From NCBI GenBank assembly GCA_910589305.1, contig CAJUTV010000004.1, forward strand, positions 1 through 64,000: a DNA stretch of 64,000 bases. The letters run 5' to 3'. This DNA is from an uncultured Lachnospira sp. (lineage in GTDB: Bacteria; Bacillota; Clostridia; Lachnospirales; Lachnospiraceae). A program made the position numbers and the translations under genes. Each line of letters opens with the position of its first letter. Position 1 is the first letter of the stretch. This document shows positions 49,374 to 58,690 of the stretch, piece after piece. The notes beneath the pieces are model-generated. The model worked only from the letters and a program-made list of their open reading frames with translations. It had not been told where the DNA came from and ran no database searches.

Positions 49374-50090
49374 TTAGCCTCCCAATCGCTGTTGTTTCAT
49401 ATAGTGTAGCATAGCTGCGCAAAAGTCATCTTTGCGCAGACGGGAAACAGGAATTGTATCGCCATTTGTCAAATAAACAATGGCAGACTTGTAGTTTTTT
49501 ACATATTGTAAATTAATGAGGTAGCTTCGATGACACTTGAAAAAACGATTGTCTAACTTTTTTTCTAAGTTTTCAATTTTGTCATAATAATCAATAATAG
49601 ATTTGTTTTTTAAGTGAATATAAATTTTTCTATCGATAATTTCACAATATAGAATATGGTCGAATAAGATAATATCCCATTCCTTTCTTTTTTGTATCAG
49701 TAAACATTTTTTATTTTGGTCTCGAATGGAAGTTAACAGTCTTTGCATAGTTTGGTTAAAATGCTCTTCTTGCAAAGGTTTTACAAGATAGTCAAACGCT
49801 TGTACCTCAAAGGCATTAAATACAAATTCCCGCATAATGGTGACAAAGATAAGAAAACCATCAAACCCATTGGCTCGCAGCCTTTTTGCCGTTTCAAATC
49901 CGTTGGGTTTATTCATTTGAATGTCAAGAAAAATAATATGAAATGTTTGATGACTAGATAGTAGGTCTAATCCACTTGAAAAACAAGAAACATTAATTTC
50001 TATATTTTCCTTATTGAAAAATGCGGATATTTTTTCACTTAATAAGTTTATCATATAGGGTTCATCATCACATATAGCAATCTGTATCAA
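49374..50090 (-). CDS. LytTR-family response regulator
   Basis: 238 residues. The receiver domain has CDDEPYM, phosphoacceptor Asp in IIFLDIQMNKPNG and Lys in YLVKPL. The C-terminal LytTR DNA-binding domain has the usual FFKCHRSYLINLQYVKNY and IPVSRLRKDDF. It acts with the GHKL kinase encoded immediately downstream. The start ATG 50090 follows GAGGTGAACGAT. Targets are not identifiable from this window; LytTR regulators bind paired direct repeats. Confidence 0.92.
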   Translation of the reverse strand: MIQIAICDDEPYMINLLSEKISAFFNKENIEINVSCFSSGLDLLSSHQTFHIIFLDIQMNKPNGFETAKRLRANGFDGFLIFVTIMREFVFNAFEVQAFDYLVKPLQEEHFNQTMQRLLTSIRDQNKKCLLIQKRKEWDIILFDHILYCEIIDRKIYIHLKNKSIIDYYDKIENLEKKLDNRFFKCHRSYLINLQYVKNYKSAIVYLTNGDTIPVSRLRKDDFCAAMLHYMKQQRLGG

Positions 50091-50405
50091 TATCGTTCAC
50101 CTCTTTTTGTCTTAATGGAAAATTATATTATCAGATAGTAAGTTTTGTTAGATTTTCTTGTGTTTTTCTTGAGTGCTTAGCTACTTTTTTCAATAGATTA
50201 TATATGGGAAATAAAAAATAGGCAATGGGAGATTTTAGTTGTTTGTAAAAAAGGAGATATTTAATTTAGAGTAATTGACTTTTTGGAAATGGTTCGGTAT
50301 ACTTGTGGAGTATTTTAGTAATCATGGGAAGTTATGCGATTGTGTTGTCCAAATGAAGGCATACAATAAAAATGCTGACATAACAGAAGAAAGGGAACAT
50401 CAATT

Positions 50406-52949
50406 ATGGAAAGAAAGACAAGGGGTTTTTTATGGATAAGTGCAATTTGCTTAGTACTTTTAAGCACAATGGTCTTTTTAGTATTGGCTGAGGTGATGAG
50501 TGAAAAAAGTGAAGCAACATTAAACAATGTCAGCGAAACATATATGTCAGGAATAAATGAACAGTTATTGAAAAAATTTGAAGCACTGATTTCACAGCAA
50601 TTTAAACAGATAGATGGAACTATAAAGAGGGTTGAGGAAGAAAATATTGATAATCAGGAAGAATTATGGGATGAATTGGCATTGTGTGCCAAAGTCCGTG
50701 ATTTTTCTTATTTAGCACTTTATAAAAAAGATGGAACAGGAAATATCCTTTATGGAGATAATATACAAGCTGTTGACCAAAATGAGTTTTTAAACATGTT
50801 AAAACAAACAGATATAAAGGTAAGCAGTGGTATTGCTCCAAATGGTGATAAGCTTTTTTTGCTGGCAGTGGAGGCAAAATATCCAATGGCTGATGGAACA
50901 CCAAGTGATGTTTTGGTTGCAGGAATATCTATGGACTTCTTAGGAGAAACATTGAAATTAGACGAAGAGAACGCCACATTGATTTCTCATATTATTGATA
51001 ATGATGGTGATTTTATGGTGCGAAGCGGGGATGCGTATCGAGAAAATTATTTTGAGCGTATTCATGCTATTTTTGAATCACATAATGGAAAGACACCACA
51101 GCAGTATGAGCAAGAGCTAAAAGAGGCGATTGCTGCCAATAGAACATATACGGCATGTGTAATGATTGAGGGACAGCATAGAAATATTTATTGTTCTAGC
51201 ATAGATAATACAAATTGGTTTTTGTTGTCTGTTATGCCACATGGAGCTTTAGATACTGCTATTACTTCTCTGGAATCTGTGCGTCAGTATATGATGCTTC
51301 TTTCAGGCGGTATTATTTTATTAGGTTTTGTTATTGTCTTTATTTTTTATTATAGAATGACTCAAAAACAATTGATTGATTTATATGAAGCACAGCAAGA
51401 AGCTGCTAAAGCAAATCAAGCAAAGAGTGAATTTTTATCAAGTATGAGCCATGATATTCGTACACCAATGAATGGTATTGTTGGTATGACTGCCATCGCT
51501 CAGGCTAATATTAATGACCCTGATAGAGTGACACACTGTCTGGCTAAAATTGCTTTGTCAAGTAAACATTTGCTTGGATTGATTAATGATGTATTGGATA
51601 TGTCTAAAATTGAGAGTGGAAAGCTATCATTAAACAATAATATGGTTTCACTTCGAGATACGATGGACAGTATTGTCAATATTTCACAGCCGCAAATAAA
51701 GGCAAAACATCAAAAATTTGATATATTTATTCAAAATATTCAGACTGAAAATGTTTATTGTGACAGTGTACGACTAAATCAAGTTTTGCTTAATTTAATG
51801 TCTAATGCAATAAAATTTACGCCTGAGAATGGAATGGTTAATGTTTATTTAGAACAAGAAAATTCTCCGCTTGGAGAAGATTATGTGCGCTGTCATTTTC
51901 GAGTAAAAGACAGTGGTATTGGAATGACACCAGAATTTCAAAAAACAATTTTTGAGCGTTTTACCAGAGAGCAAAATCAGCAGGTACATAAGACAGAAGG
52001 CAGCGGACTTGGAATGGCAATTACAAAAGCGATTGTTGATGCCATGAAAGGTACAATTGAGCTGCAAAGTGAACCTGGCATGGGCAGTGAATTTCATATT
52101 ACATTAGATTTTGAGAAAGCTACTGTAAAAGAAATTGATATGGTGCTTCCTCCTTGGAAGATGCTTGTTGTTGATGATGACGAAGAACTTTGTAAGAGTG
52201 CCATTTTGTCATTAAAGGAAATTGGCATCACTGCTGATTGGGCATCCGGCGGAAAGATGGCAGTTCAGATGGCAAGACAGCATCATGCGAAGTCCGATGA
52301 CTATCAGATTATATTGTTGGATTGGAAGATGCCGGATATGGATGGCTTAGAGACAACGAGAGAGCTGCGTAAACATTTAGGAGAGAATGTTCCTATTCTT
52401 ATTATTTCTGCATATGATTGGAGCGATATAGAGACAGAAGCTAAAGAAGCAGGGATTCAAGGATTTATTTCTAAGCCGCTGTTTAAGTCTAATCTGTTCT
52501 TGGGGCTTAGTTCGTATATGCTAGATAGTGAAGAAAGTGAAAAACAAGAGAAGGAACACCAGAAACGTTTTGTAGGCAGACATATTCTCTTGGCAGAAGA
52601 TAATGACTTAAACTGGGAAATTGCTGAAGAAATTTTGACAGAAGCAGGTCTTGAGCTAGAACGAGCAGAGAATGGACAGATTTGTATAGAAAAGTTTGAG
52701 CAGTCCGAAATTGGATTTTATGATGCTGTTTTAATGGATATTCGTATGCCTGTTATGAATGGATACGATGCGACTAAGGGTATTCGAGCATTGCAACGTG
52801 TCGATGCTAATTTACCAATTATTGCTATGACAGCCGATGCTTTTTCAGAGGATATTCAGCGCAGTTTAGACAGCGGCATGAATGAGCATATAGCAAAGCC
52901 GATAGATATAAACCGACTAATGCAAATTTTAGAAAAATATTTGGATTAA
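50406..52949 (+). CDS. Hybrid sensor kinase with two receiver domains
   Basis: 847 residues. A span near 8-29, an external Cache-like region (about 30-290) and a second span (about 300-322) lead to HisKA, with His349 in SSMSHDIRTPMNGIVGM. HATPase follows (MSNAIKFTPENG, GSGLGMAITKAIVDAMKG). Two receivers come next, one with phosphoacceptor in LLDWKMPDMDG (near 640) and one in LMDIRMPVMNGYDA (near 780). No histidine phosphotransfer domain or output domain is fused, so a separate partner is needed. AAAGGGA precedes the ATG. It is monocistronic. Confidence 0.9.
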   Translation: MERKTRGFLWISAICLVLLSTMVFLVLAEVMSEKSEATLNNVSETYMSGINEQLLKKFEALISQQFKQIDGTIKRVEEENIDNQEELWDELALCAKVRDFSYLALYKKDGTGNILYGDNIQAVDQNEFLNMLKQTDIKVSSGIAPNGDKLFLLAVEAKYPMADGTPSDVLVAGISMDFLGETLKLDEENATLISHIIDNDGDFMVRSGDAYRENYFERIHAIFESHNGKTPQQYEQELKEAIAANRTYTACVMIEGQHRNIYCSSIDNTNWFLLSVMPHGALDTAITSLESVRQYMMLLSGGIILLGFVIVFIFYYRMTQKQLIDLYEAQQEAAKANQAKSEFLSSMSHDIRTPMNGIVGMTAIAQANINDPDRVTHCLAKIALSSKHLLGLINDVLDMSKIESGKLSLNNNMVSLRDTMDSIVNISQPQIKAKHQKFDIFIQNIQTENVYCDSVRLNQVLLNLMSNAIKFTPENGMVNVYLEQENSPLGEDYVRCHFRVKDSGIGMTPEFQKTIFERFTREQNQQVHKTEGSGLGMAITKAIVDAMKGTIELQSEPGMGSEFHITLDFEKATVKEIDMVLPPWKMLVVDDDEELCKSAILSLKEIGITADWASGGKMAVQMARQHHAKSDDYQIILLDWKMPDMDGLETTRELRKHLGENVPILIISAYDWSDIETEAKEAGIQGFISKPLFKSNLFLGLSSYMLDSEESEKQEKEHQKRFVGRHILLAEDNDLNWEIAEEILTEAGLELERAENGQICIEKFEQSEIGFYDAVLMDIRMPVMNGYDATKGIRALQRVDANLPIIAMTADAFSEDIQRSLDSGMNEHIAKPIDINRLMQILEKYLD

Positions 52950-52958
52950 TTGTTCATT

Positions 52959-53082
52959 TAACATTATTAAGGAAGTTCCCCCACCTTAATGCCTTAGAGG
53001 CATAGGTGGGGGATTTTTGTTGCCAGAGTAGTCCGATGGTTTGAGCAAGTGGAGCAACAAAGTATAAATATCTGCTTTGACT
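52959..53082 (-). repeat. Dispersed palindromic repeat, diverged copy G
   Basis: A full-length but diverged copy. The hairpin CCCCCACCTTAATGCCTTAG / GAGGCATAGGTGGGGG is well kept, with different loop bases from copies A-D. It lies directly after the hybrid kinase stop and may also serve as its terminator. Confidence 0.7.
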
Positions 53083-53261
53083 ATAATTAGACTAAATAAA
53101 TTTTTAGCATTCATTTTTATTATTTACATTAATAAATAAATTTTGCACCTAAAATAAAGTATTTCACGATTTACAATCTAAAATATATCCATGTATGACG
53201 ATATAATAATACAGAAGAGGTTTTGAACCTTCTATTTATGGTAGATAATCTGTCGAGATAG

Positions 53262-53331
53262 AAAGGAGAACAGTTGCGCTTTCCATGATTTATTATTTAA
53301 AGGCAGTGGTTTTTGCAACTCAATTAAACTT
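53262..53331 (+). promoter_or_regulatory. Remote ribosome site plus stem leader (c), before the LytTR gene
   Basis: AAAGGAG (53262-53268) is 63 bases before ATG 53332. AGTTGC (53272-53277) pairs with GCAACT (53315-53320), 11 bases before the ATG. Compared with (a) and (b), the stem keeps GTT..AAC ends but swaps an A-U for a G-C pair (GTTGC/GCAAC instead of GTTAC/GTAAC). There is no local ribosome site. Confidence 0.55.
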
Positions 53332-54057
53332 ATGAAAATAGCAGTCTGTGATGAGGACAAAATGGTCAGAGACGATATTGTTTACCTGATAAAAAAACAG
53401 ATTCCTGATGTGGATATTTTTACTTTTGTATCAGGGGAAGAACTAATAGATTGTGGTGAAGATTTTGATATTTCCTTTATTGATATTGAAATGGAAAAAA
53501 TGACAGGTATTGACACTGCAAAGAAAATTAGAGCGAAGCAAGAAAGACAAGGAAAAATAAAAAGCATTATTATTTTTATTACAAAATATAGCGACTATAT
53601 GGAATCGGCTTTTGATGTAAATGCTTACCATTATTTACTAAAACCCATTGATAATGAAAAATTTTCAGAAGTGTTAAAACGGGCATGGAAAGATATCACA
53701 AGAACTAGTGAAAGAACTAGTAAATATATTATGGTTAAAAGTTTTGGCATACAGCATAAAATTTTTGTTAAAGATATTTACTATATAGAAAGTAATAATA
53801 AAAAAGTTATAATACATACAAAAGATGGGATTATAGCAAGTTATGGCAGAATGGATGAATTAGAAAGTTTATTAGGTGATGAATTTTATCGTTGTCATCG
53901 CTGTTATTTAGTCAATATGGAAAATATATCTGCTTATAGTGCAGATATGGTTAAAGTGTCCAATGGAGATAAATTGATTCTTGCAAAGAAAAAACATAAA
54001 GATTTTGTAAAAAAGTATATGATATATGCAGAAAATGAAGGTTTTATTTATATTTAA
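53332..54057 (+). CDS. LytTR-family response regulator without adjacent kinase
   Basis: 241 residues. The receiver has CDEDKMVRDDI, phosphoacceptor Asp in ISFIDIEMEKMTG and Lys in YLLKPI. The LytTR domain has IYYIESNNKKVIIHT, EFYRCHRCYLVNMENI and KLILAKKKHKDFVKKY. No kinase gene lies next to it, so it is an orphan or serves the GHKL kinase at 48-49 kb. Its start codon lacks a local ribosome site; see leader (c). The regulator may control surface or motility genes nearby, but no binding site was identified. Confidence 0.9.
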   Translation: MKIAVCDEDKMVRDDIVYLIKKQIPDVDIFTFVSGEELIDCGEDFDISFIDIEMEKMTGIDTAKKIRAKQERQGKIKSIIIFITKYSDYMESAFDVNAYHYLLKPIDNEKFSEVLKRAWKDITRTSERTSKYIMVKSFGIQHKIFVKDIYYIESNNKKVIIHTKDGIIASYGRMDELESLLGDEFYRCHRCYLVNMENISAYSADMVKVSNGDKLILAKKKHKDFVKKYMIYAENEGFIYI

Positions 54058-54115
54058 TTTTTGGGATAAGGGGGTGGTAATGGCAGGTAGGATTTAGAAT
54101 TTTAAGTAAAATAAC

Positions 54116-54166
54116 ATGCTTGGACCGTAAGGAGAGCATAAGGGTTCCAAACGACGGAAGAACCCT
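54116..54166 (+). ncRNA. Candidate twin-hairpin RNA with complementary loops
   Basis: ATGCT/AGCAT (54116-54120, 54135-54139) and AGGGTTC/GAACCCT (54141-54147, 54160-54166) form two adjacent hairpins one base apart. CCGT in loop 1 (54125-54128) is complementary to ACGG in loop 2 (54154-54157), so the loops could kiss. It lies in the 183-base gap before the gene at 54241. It matches no riboswitch that I can name with confidence; the loops (TTGGAC, ACGGAA) are faintly like the TwoAYGGAY motif. Confidence 0.4.
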
Positions 54167-54240
54167 AAAAATGTAGTTTTTGCTAATAATGATTGATTTT
54201 GGCAAAAAAATTTGCAGATTGTGAAAGGAGAATTGATAAA

Positions 54241-54789
54241 TTGAGTATTAATGGAATTACTACAACAAGTTACATAACAGGATATGCAAATAGAAGAGTG
54301 AATAATAATTCTTCTAGTCCAGTGCATCATCAAGCAATTGTAAACCAACCAAGCAAAATGATTACACTTCATATTTCAAAAGAAAATGACCCAGATGGCA
54401 AGTCTATTGGTTCAATGGCAGATGAAAATTGTTCTGTTACCGTTTATAAGCCAAATGATTTTGACCCAGCTAATCCTGTGTATAGAGTAAAGGTATGGGA
54501 CGAAGAGGGAAATGTAACAGAGCGTATGGTGGATATCTCAAAAGTTGACCCTAAATCTTGTGATACAATTGATATGTTTGCTTATTCTAGTCATTTGACG
54601 GACAGCGGTGAGTGTAAGGATGCACAGAGTGCATTTTTGGGAATACCTCATTTTGAGGGGTACAATAAATTATTTGATAAAAAGGATTGGTTTGTTCCTT
54701 TAAAAAATATGATGCAGATGCAATATGATGCTGGTAATTTAAAGGGATATTGGGATTTTAAAAAATTTTGGGATTTCTTGACGAAATAA
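54241..54789 (+). CDS. Lachnospiraceae hypothetical protein (182 aa)
   Basis: 182 residues from TTG 54241, placed 10 bases after AAAGGAG; it then begins (M)SINGITTTSYITGY, a start style shared by many Lachnospiraceae proteins of unknown role. The conserved-looking core is SVTVYKPNDFDPANPVYRVK, WDEEGNVTERMVDISKVDP and DMFAYSSHLTDSG. There is no signal peptide or membrane span. Neighbours are a LytTR regulator and a DJ-1 family gene. The twin-hairpin candidate RNA lies about 75 bases upstream. I know of no function. Confidence 0.6.
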   Translation: MSINGITTTSYITGYANRRVNNNSSSPVHHQAIVNQPSKMITLHISKENDPDGKSIGSMADENCSVTVYKPNDFDPANPVYRVKVWDEEGNVTERMVDISKVDPKSCDTIDMFAYSSHLTDSGECKDAQSAFLGIPHFEGYNKLFDKKDWFVPLKNMMQMQYDAGNLKGYWDFKKFWDFLTK

Positions 54790-54974
54790 TAATATTAAGC
54801 TAAAATTGTTAGGTAATTGTGAAGCGACAGATTGCAAGTATTTATTTGGTATGATGTGCTTTACAGTTACCTAAAATGAACTTTATTAGAAGTATGGCAA
54901 TAAAGTTATAGGCAAGTAATAAAACAGCTAGTTCTGATTTACTTGATAATATATGATGTGAGGAAATAAAAAGT

Positions 54975-55544
54975 ATGATTTTATGTTATATCTATGAAAA
55001 CATGGCAGATTTTGAAATTACATTATTGCTGCATCGATTAAGAAATACAGGAAAAAAGACTTGTGTATATATTTCGGATAGCTTCAATTTAATAAAGGCA
55101 CAATCTGGACTGACTTATATGGCAGATAAGACAATTAATGATATAAAGGATATATCGGATGTAGAAGCATTGATTATTCCTGGAGGACCTATTAATAATC
55201 AACAAAATGGAATATGCAGTTTAGTTCAAGAGCTGATAAAGCAAAATAAGTTAGTCGCAGCTATTTGTTTTGCACCTCAATTCTTGGGAAGAGCAGGGAT
55301 ATTAACTCAGTATAAATTTACAACTTCATGTTCGGCTGAAAAAATAGTTCAGCTTGGTGTAAATGACCCATTTTGTTGGGAAAATTATTTGAATCAAAGA
55401 ACGGTAGTTGATAGAAATGTAATAACAGCACAAGGCTTTGCTTTTGTTGATTTTGCAGTAGAAGTATGTAAATATCTTCATATATTTGAGAGTGAATTAC
55501 AGTTAGAACAACAATTATTGCGGTTGAAAGCAGATACAATGTAA
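54975..55544 (+). CDS. DJ-1/PfpI family protein
   Basis: 189 residues. The DJ-1 fold is seen as VEALIIPGGPINNQQ, followed by the nucleophile elbow VAAICFAPQFLGRAG with its Cys near residue 98, then RTVVDRNVITAQGFAFVDFA. Members act as glyoxalases, proteases or redox-sensing chaperones; the sequence does not tell which. The His usually after the Cys is replaced by Phe (C-F-A in place of C-H-G), so the peptidase type is unlikely. GAGGAAA precedes ATG 54975. Confidence 0.8.
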   Translation: MILCYIYENMADFEITLLLHRLRNTGKKTCVYISDSFNLIKAQSGLTYMADKTINDIKDISDVEALIIPGGPINNQQNGICSLVQELIKQNKLVAAICFAPQFLGRAGILTQYKFTTSCSAEKIVQLGVNDPFCWENYLNQRTVVDRNVITAQGFAFVDFAVEVCKYLHIFESELQLEQQLLRLKADTM

Positions 55545-55682
55545 TGGTGAATTGAGTGGAGCGGATAGTTGCAATCCATTTCACTATTTATTTATAAAAT
55601 AAAGATAAGAAATTTAAGAAGTGTTAAAAAGCAAAGTATTAAGAGGGCTGCTGCAAAAAAATTTTATAAGATTAAAATAATA

Positions 55683-55775
55683 AGGGATTGTCAAAATGAA
55701 TACGTTTTATAAGATGTGTGGCAGATTATTTTGCAAACATCAACATTTTTATAGAACGTTTCTTTGACAATCCCT
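55683..55775. terminator. Long two-segment hairpin between convergent genes
   Basis: AGGGATTGTCAAA (55683-55695) pairs perfectly with TTTGACAATCCCT (55763-55775). Within it ACGTTTTATAA (55702-55712) pairs with TTATAGAACGT (55749-55759) with one G-U. It is a bidirectional terminator, or possibly a small palindromic mobile repeat. Confidence 0.75.
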
Positions 55776-55798
55776 CTATTTGTAATAATTTATGAACC

Positions 55799-56566
55799 TT
55801 ATTGAAAAAGCTTTGCTAATCGTTTTTCTTCATTTTCTACTTTTTTCTTTTGCATTAAAAGAGAGTACTGAAGAAGAACTTGATTTTTCTTTTGTTCAGA
55901 TATTGCTTGAGGAAAATCTAAATCTTCAATTCTGCTCTTAGACTGTGTTGAGTAAAAAGCAGCACTTTTGTTATAATTCATAGCATAGTCAAGCCCATTT
56001 GACTGAGCTCCCATACTGCTTCGCGCACTGTTTACCTTAGATATTGCATTGTCAATCGTATCAATCGAAAAATCTTTTGTAAGGTCATAGCCTTTTATTC
56101 CAAGTGCATCGAGTGTGGCATCTGCCATATCAATAGAAGTGCTGTTGCCATTGCCATCAGTTGCTAAATGAAATTTGGATTTGCTGCCATCAAGAAGCGG
56201 AATGGTATTGTAATTGGTATTTTTTGCTACATCTTTAATTCCGTCAATTAACTGTTCAACTTCATATTGCATAGCTTGCCTGTCACTGTCGGATACTGTC
56301 GCTGTATTTGCTGCAGAAACGGACAATTCTCGTATTCTTTGAAGATAATCATTGATGCTGCCTAGTGCTTGGTCTGCTATATTTAGTGCGTCTTTTGCAG
56401 AAGCCATGTTATTGGTTCCTTTTTCGTAGCCCTTAATTTGCGCCTCTTGCTTTTCTGCAATAGCAAGCCCTGCTGCATCATCTGCACTTTTGTTGATTCG
56501 CTTTCCGCTTGAAAGACTTTCATAGCCTCTTCCTACGGCATTTGAAATTCCTGAAATAGAACTCAT
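55799..56566 (-). CDS. Short flagellin-like protein
   Basis: 255 residues. The N-terminal D0/D1 region is typical: SLSSGKRINKSADDAAGLAI, NMASAKDALNIADQALGSIN and LQRIRELSVSAANTATVSDS. There is a very short D2 (about 125-150), then the C-terminal D1 helix (IDNAISKVNSARSSMGAQSN). The end is unusual: instead of the normal ..AQANQ..QSVLQLL it reads AISEQKKNQVLLQYSLLMQK, then KKVENEEKRLAKLFQ, a basic extension of about 20 residues. It may be a minor flagellin. AAAGGAG precedes the ATG. Single gene. Confidence 0.85.
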   Translation of the reverse strand: MSSISGISNAVGRGYESLSSGKRINKSADDAAGLAIAEKQEAQIKGYEKGTNNMASAKDALNIADQALGSINDYLQRIRELSVSAANTATVSDSDRQAMQYEVEQLIDGIKDVAKNTNYNTIPLLDGSKSKFHLATDGNGNSTSIDMADATLDALGIKGYDLTKDFSIDTIDNAISKVNSARSSMGAQSNGLDYAMNYNKSAAFYSTQSKSRIEDLDFPQAISEQKKNQVLLQYSLLMQKKKVENEEKRLAKLFQ

Positions 56567-56760
56567 AAGACATTCTCCTTTCTGTTATAATCGTTTTAAA
56601 TCGTTATGAAACTTAAATCATTATCATATACAGTAAAAATAAATAATTTATCATCTGTATATGGGTTCTATTTGTGTTTATAAATGTTTTTTTTATTATA
56701 ATACATTCGGAAATATATGGCAATAGTACGTTTTCTTTTTATAGTTGAGAAAGAAAAATT

Positions 56761-57162
56761 TTATTTTTTTATCTTTTTTCTTATGATTAAATAAATTGTT
56801 TTAACACCGATAAATATTAAAAAAAATATAATAAAACCAGAAATACCAAATACAATATCTTCAAAATCCAACAATCCAGTATTTGTAACTTCTTGTCCAA
56901 TCTCTATAGAAAATATCAACATTAACATAAATGTGACAACGTATAGAAATGTAATGGACATGATATTTTTTTTGCTTAAATATTTAAAGAGAGGATATGT
57001 TATTAAAACCATAAACATTCCTAAAGTACCCATCACAATAAAATGAAGTTCTTTATCGGTAAATGGGTTTGCAAGATTATCGTTTAAACGCATTATATAA
57101 TCATGGACTTTAGCAATAATCATGGTTATATCATATAGAAATTGTTTGATAAATGTACTCAT
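56761..57162 (-). CDS. Small membrane protein, partner of PilZ protein
   Basis: 133 residues. About three membrane spans (near 41-59, 70-90 and 104-127) with a basic C-terminus (IIRKKIKK). FTDKELHFIVMGTLGMFMVL resembles membrane proteins of unknown function in Clostridia. The start overlaps the PilZ gene stop by four bases (ATGA), so the two are translated together. A role in c-di-GMP-linked envelope or motility control is inferred from that coupling only. Confidence 0.6.
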   Translation of the reverse strand: MSTFIKQFLYDITMIIAKVHDYIMRLNDNLANPFTDKELHFIVMGTLGMFMVLITYPLFKYLSKKNIMSITFLYVVTFMLMLIFSIEIGQEVTNTGLLDFEDIVFGISGFIIFFLIFIGVKTIYLIIRKKIKK

Positions 57163-57530
57163 TTGTTTTGTTCAGCGGCTTCGGCAGCAGCTTCAAATTC
57201 ATCAAATATGTAGTTAAATACAGAAGGCATACCAACAAATTCACACCCATATGAATATACATCAGGTTCATCTGTCACTTGACTTCGGAGAATTTTTACA
57301 ACACAGTAAAGAATATCATCTTCAGAGTTGCCAAGCTGTAAGGCGGCATTAAAATAAAATCCTTCTGGAAATACACCTTTAGAAATAAAACCGATTCCGC
57401 TTCTTGATACATTAATAACGGTAATAGGTGCCTCGATATTGTCAACTTTGATATTATTTTGTTTAAATATAGATGAAATGGTGAGTGTCAAATGTGCTGG
57501 TATACGTTTAAATCTGCGTTTTTCTAACAT
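57159..57530 (-). CDS. PilZ domain c-di-GMP-binding protein
   Basis: 123 residues. The c-di-GMP motifs are complete: RRFKR at residues 4-8 (the RxxxR site) and NVSRSGIGF near 43 (the D/NxSxxG site). The rest is the PilZ barrel (YFNAALQLGNSEDDILYCVV, YGCEFVGM) with an Ala/Glu-rich tail. It binds c-di-GMP and probably changes the activity of the co-translated membrane protein. GGGAGG precedes the ATG. A flagellin and a chemoreceptor nearby fit a motile-to-sessile switch. No GGDEF or EAL gene is in the window. Confidence 0.88.
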   Translation of the reverse strand: MLEKRRFKRIPAHLTLTISSIFKQNNIKVDNIEAPITVINVSRSGIGFISKGVFPEGFYFNAALQLGNSEDDILYCVVKILRSQVTDEPDVYSYGCEFVGMPSVFNYIFDEFEAAAEAAEQNK

Positions 57531-57787
57531 AACATCCTCCCTTTTTATTTAACGTTTATTAAAGAATTATACATTTTATATCTAATGTATAATTTATCAT
57601 ACACTCACATTGGTAAATATGCAAGTATATGATGAAAATAATATTTTTACTATAAAATTATTTTTAGTGAAAAATATAAAAGAGATTGTATTGATTTTAG
57701 CGTTTTAGTGTTATATACTACAAAAGGTTGTATTAATGATTTATAAATTGCTGCAATCACATTTAAGAGAAAGAAAGGTACAATTTC

Positions 57788-58666
57788 ATGGAAGAGTTAA
57801 AGTTGCTTTATAAGGGAAAAGTAAGAGAAGTGTATGATAATGATGACAGTTTGATTATGGTTGCTACAGACCGAATATCAGCATTTGACAACATTTTAAA
57901 GAATAAAATAACAGACAAAGGTGCGGTATTAACACAGATGTCTAAGTTTTGGTTTGACCTGACAAAGGATATTATACCAAATCATATGATATCGGTTGAT
58001 GTTAATGATATGCCTGCATTTTTTCATAAAGAGGAATATATTGGCAATAGCATGAAATGTAAAAAGTTACAGATGCTTCCTATTGAATGTATCGTAAGAG
58101 GATATATAACAGGCAGTGGCTGGGAAAGCTATAAAAAATGCGGGGAAGTATGTGGAATTAAGCTTCCAGAAGGATTGATAGAATCCGATAAGCTTCCAGA
58201 ACCAATCTATACGCCAAGCACAAAGGCAGAGATAGGTGACCATGATGAGAATATTTCATTTGAAAAAAGCATTGAAGTGCTTGAGAAAAAATATCCAGGA
58301 AAAGGTCAGGAATATGCTGTTAAGTTAAAAGATGCAACAATTGCGCTCTACAAGAAATGTGCTGATTATGCTTTGAGCAAAGGCATTATAATAGCTGATA
58401 CAAAATTTGAGTTTGGATTGGACGAAAATGGTGAGATTTTATTGGCAGATGAAGTGCTTACACCAGACAGCTCAAGATTTTGGCCATTGGAAGGATACAA
58501 GGCAGGACAGGGACAGCCTTCTTTTGATAAGCAGTTTGTAAGGGATTGGCTTAAGGCAAATCCAGATAATGACCTTCTTTTGCCAGATGAAGTTGTTGAT
58601 AAGACTATTGCAAAATATAAAGAAGCATATGAATTGCTTACAGGTAAGCCATTTTCAAGAAGTTAA
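57788..58666 (+). CDS. purC: SAICAR synthetase (phosphoribosylaminoimidazole-succinocarboxamide synthase)
   Basis: 292 residues. It joins aspartate to CAIR, the eighth step of purine synthesis. Motifs: LLYKGKVREVYDNDDSLIMV at the N-terminus (ATP site), PIECIVRGYITGSGWESYKK in the middle and IIADTKFEFGLDENG with DEVLTPDSSRFW near the end. It is the long form. AAAGAAAGG precedes ATG 57788. It is the first of three purine genes on the same strand; purF follows after 24 bases. No purine riboswitch or PurR box was recognised upstream. Confidence 0.96.
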   Translation: MEELKLLYKGKVREVYDNDDSLIMVATDRISAFDNILKNKITDKGAVLTQMSKFWFDLTKDIIPNHMISVDVNDMPAFFHKEEYIGNSMKCKKLQMLPIECIVRGYITGSGWESYKKCGEVCGIKLPEGLIESDKLPEPIYTPSTKAEIGDHDENISFEKSIEVLEKKYPGKGQEYAVKLKDATIALYKKCADYALSKGIIIADTKFEFGLDENGEILLADEVLTPDSSRFWPLEGYKAGQGQPSFDKQFVRDWLKANPDNDLLLPDEVVDKTIAKYKEAYELLTGKPFSRS

Positions 58667-58690
58667 AAGATATAAATAAGAGGAGATGAC

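Noticed and set aside
50100..50405. AgrD-like peptide gene near the GHKL/LytTR pair
   Set aside because: No short frame with a ribosome site and AgrD-like cysteine/acidic tail was found on either strand.
57531..57787. Purine riboswitch or PurR box before purC
   Set aside because: I could not find the three-way junction core or a recognisable PurR box in this gap.
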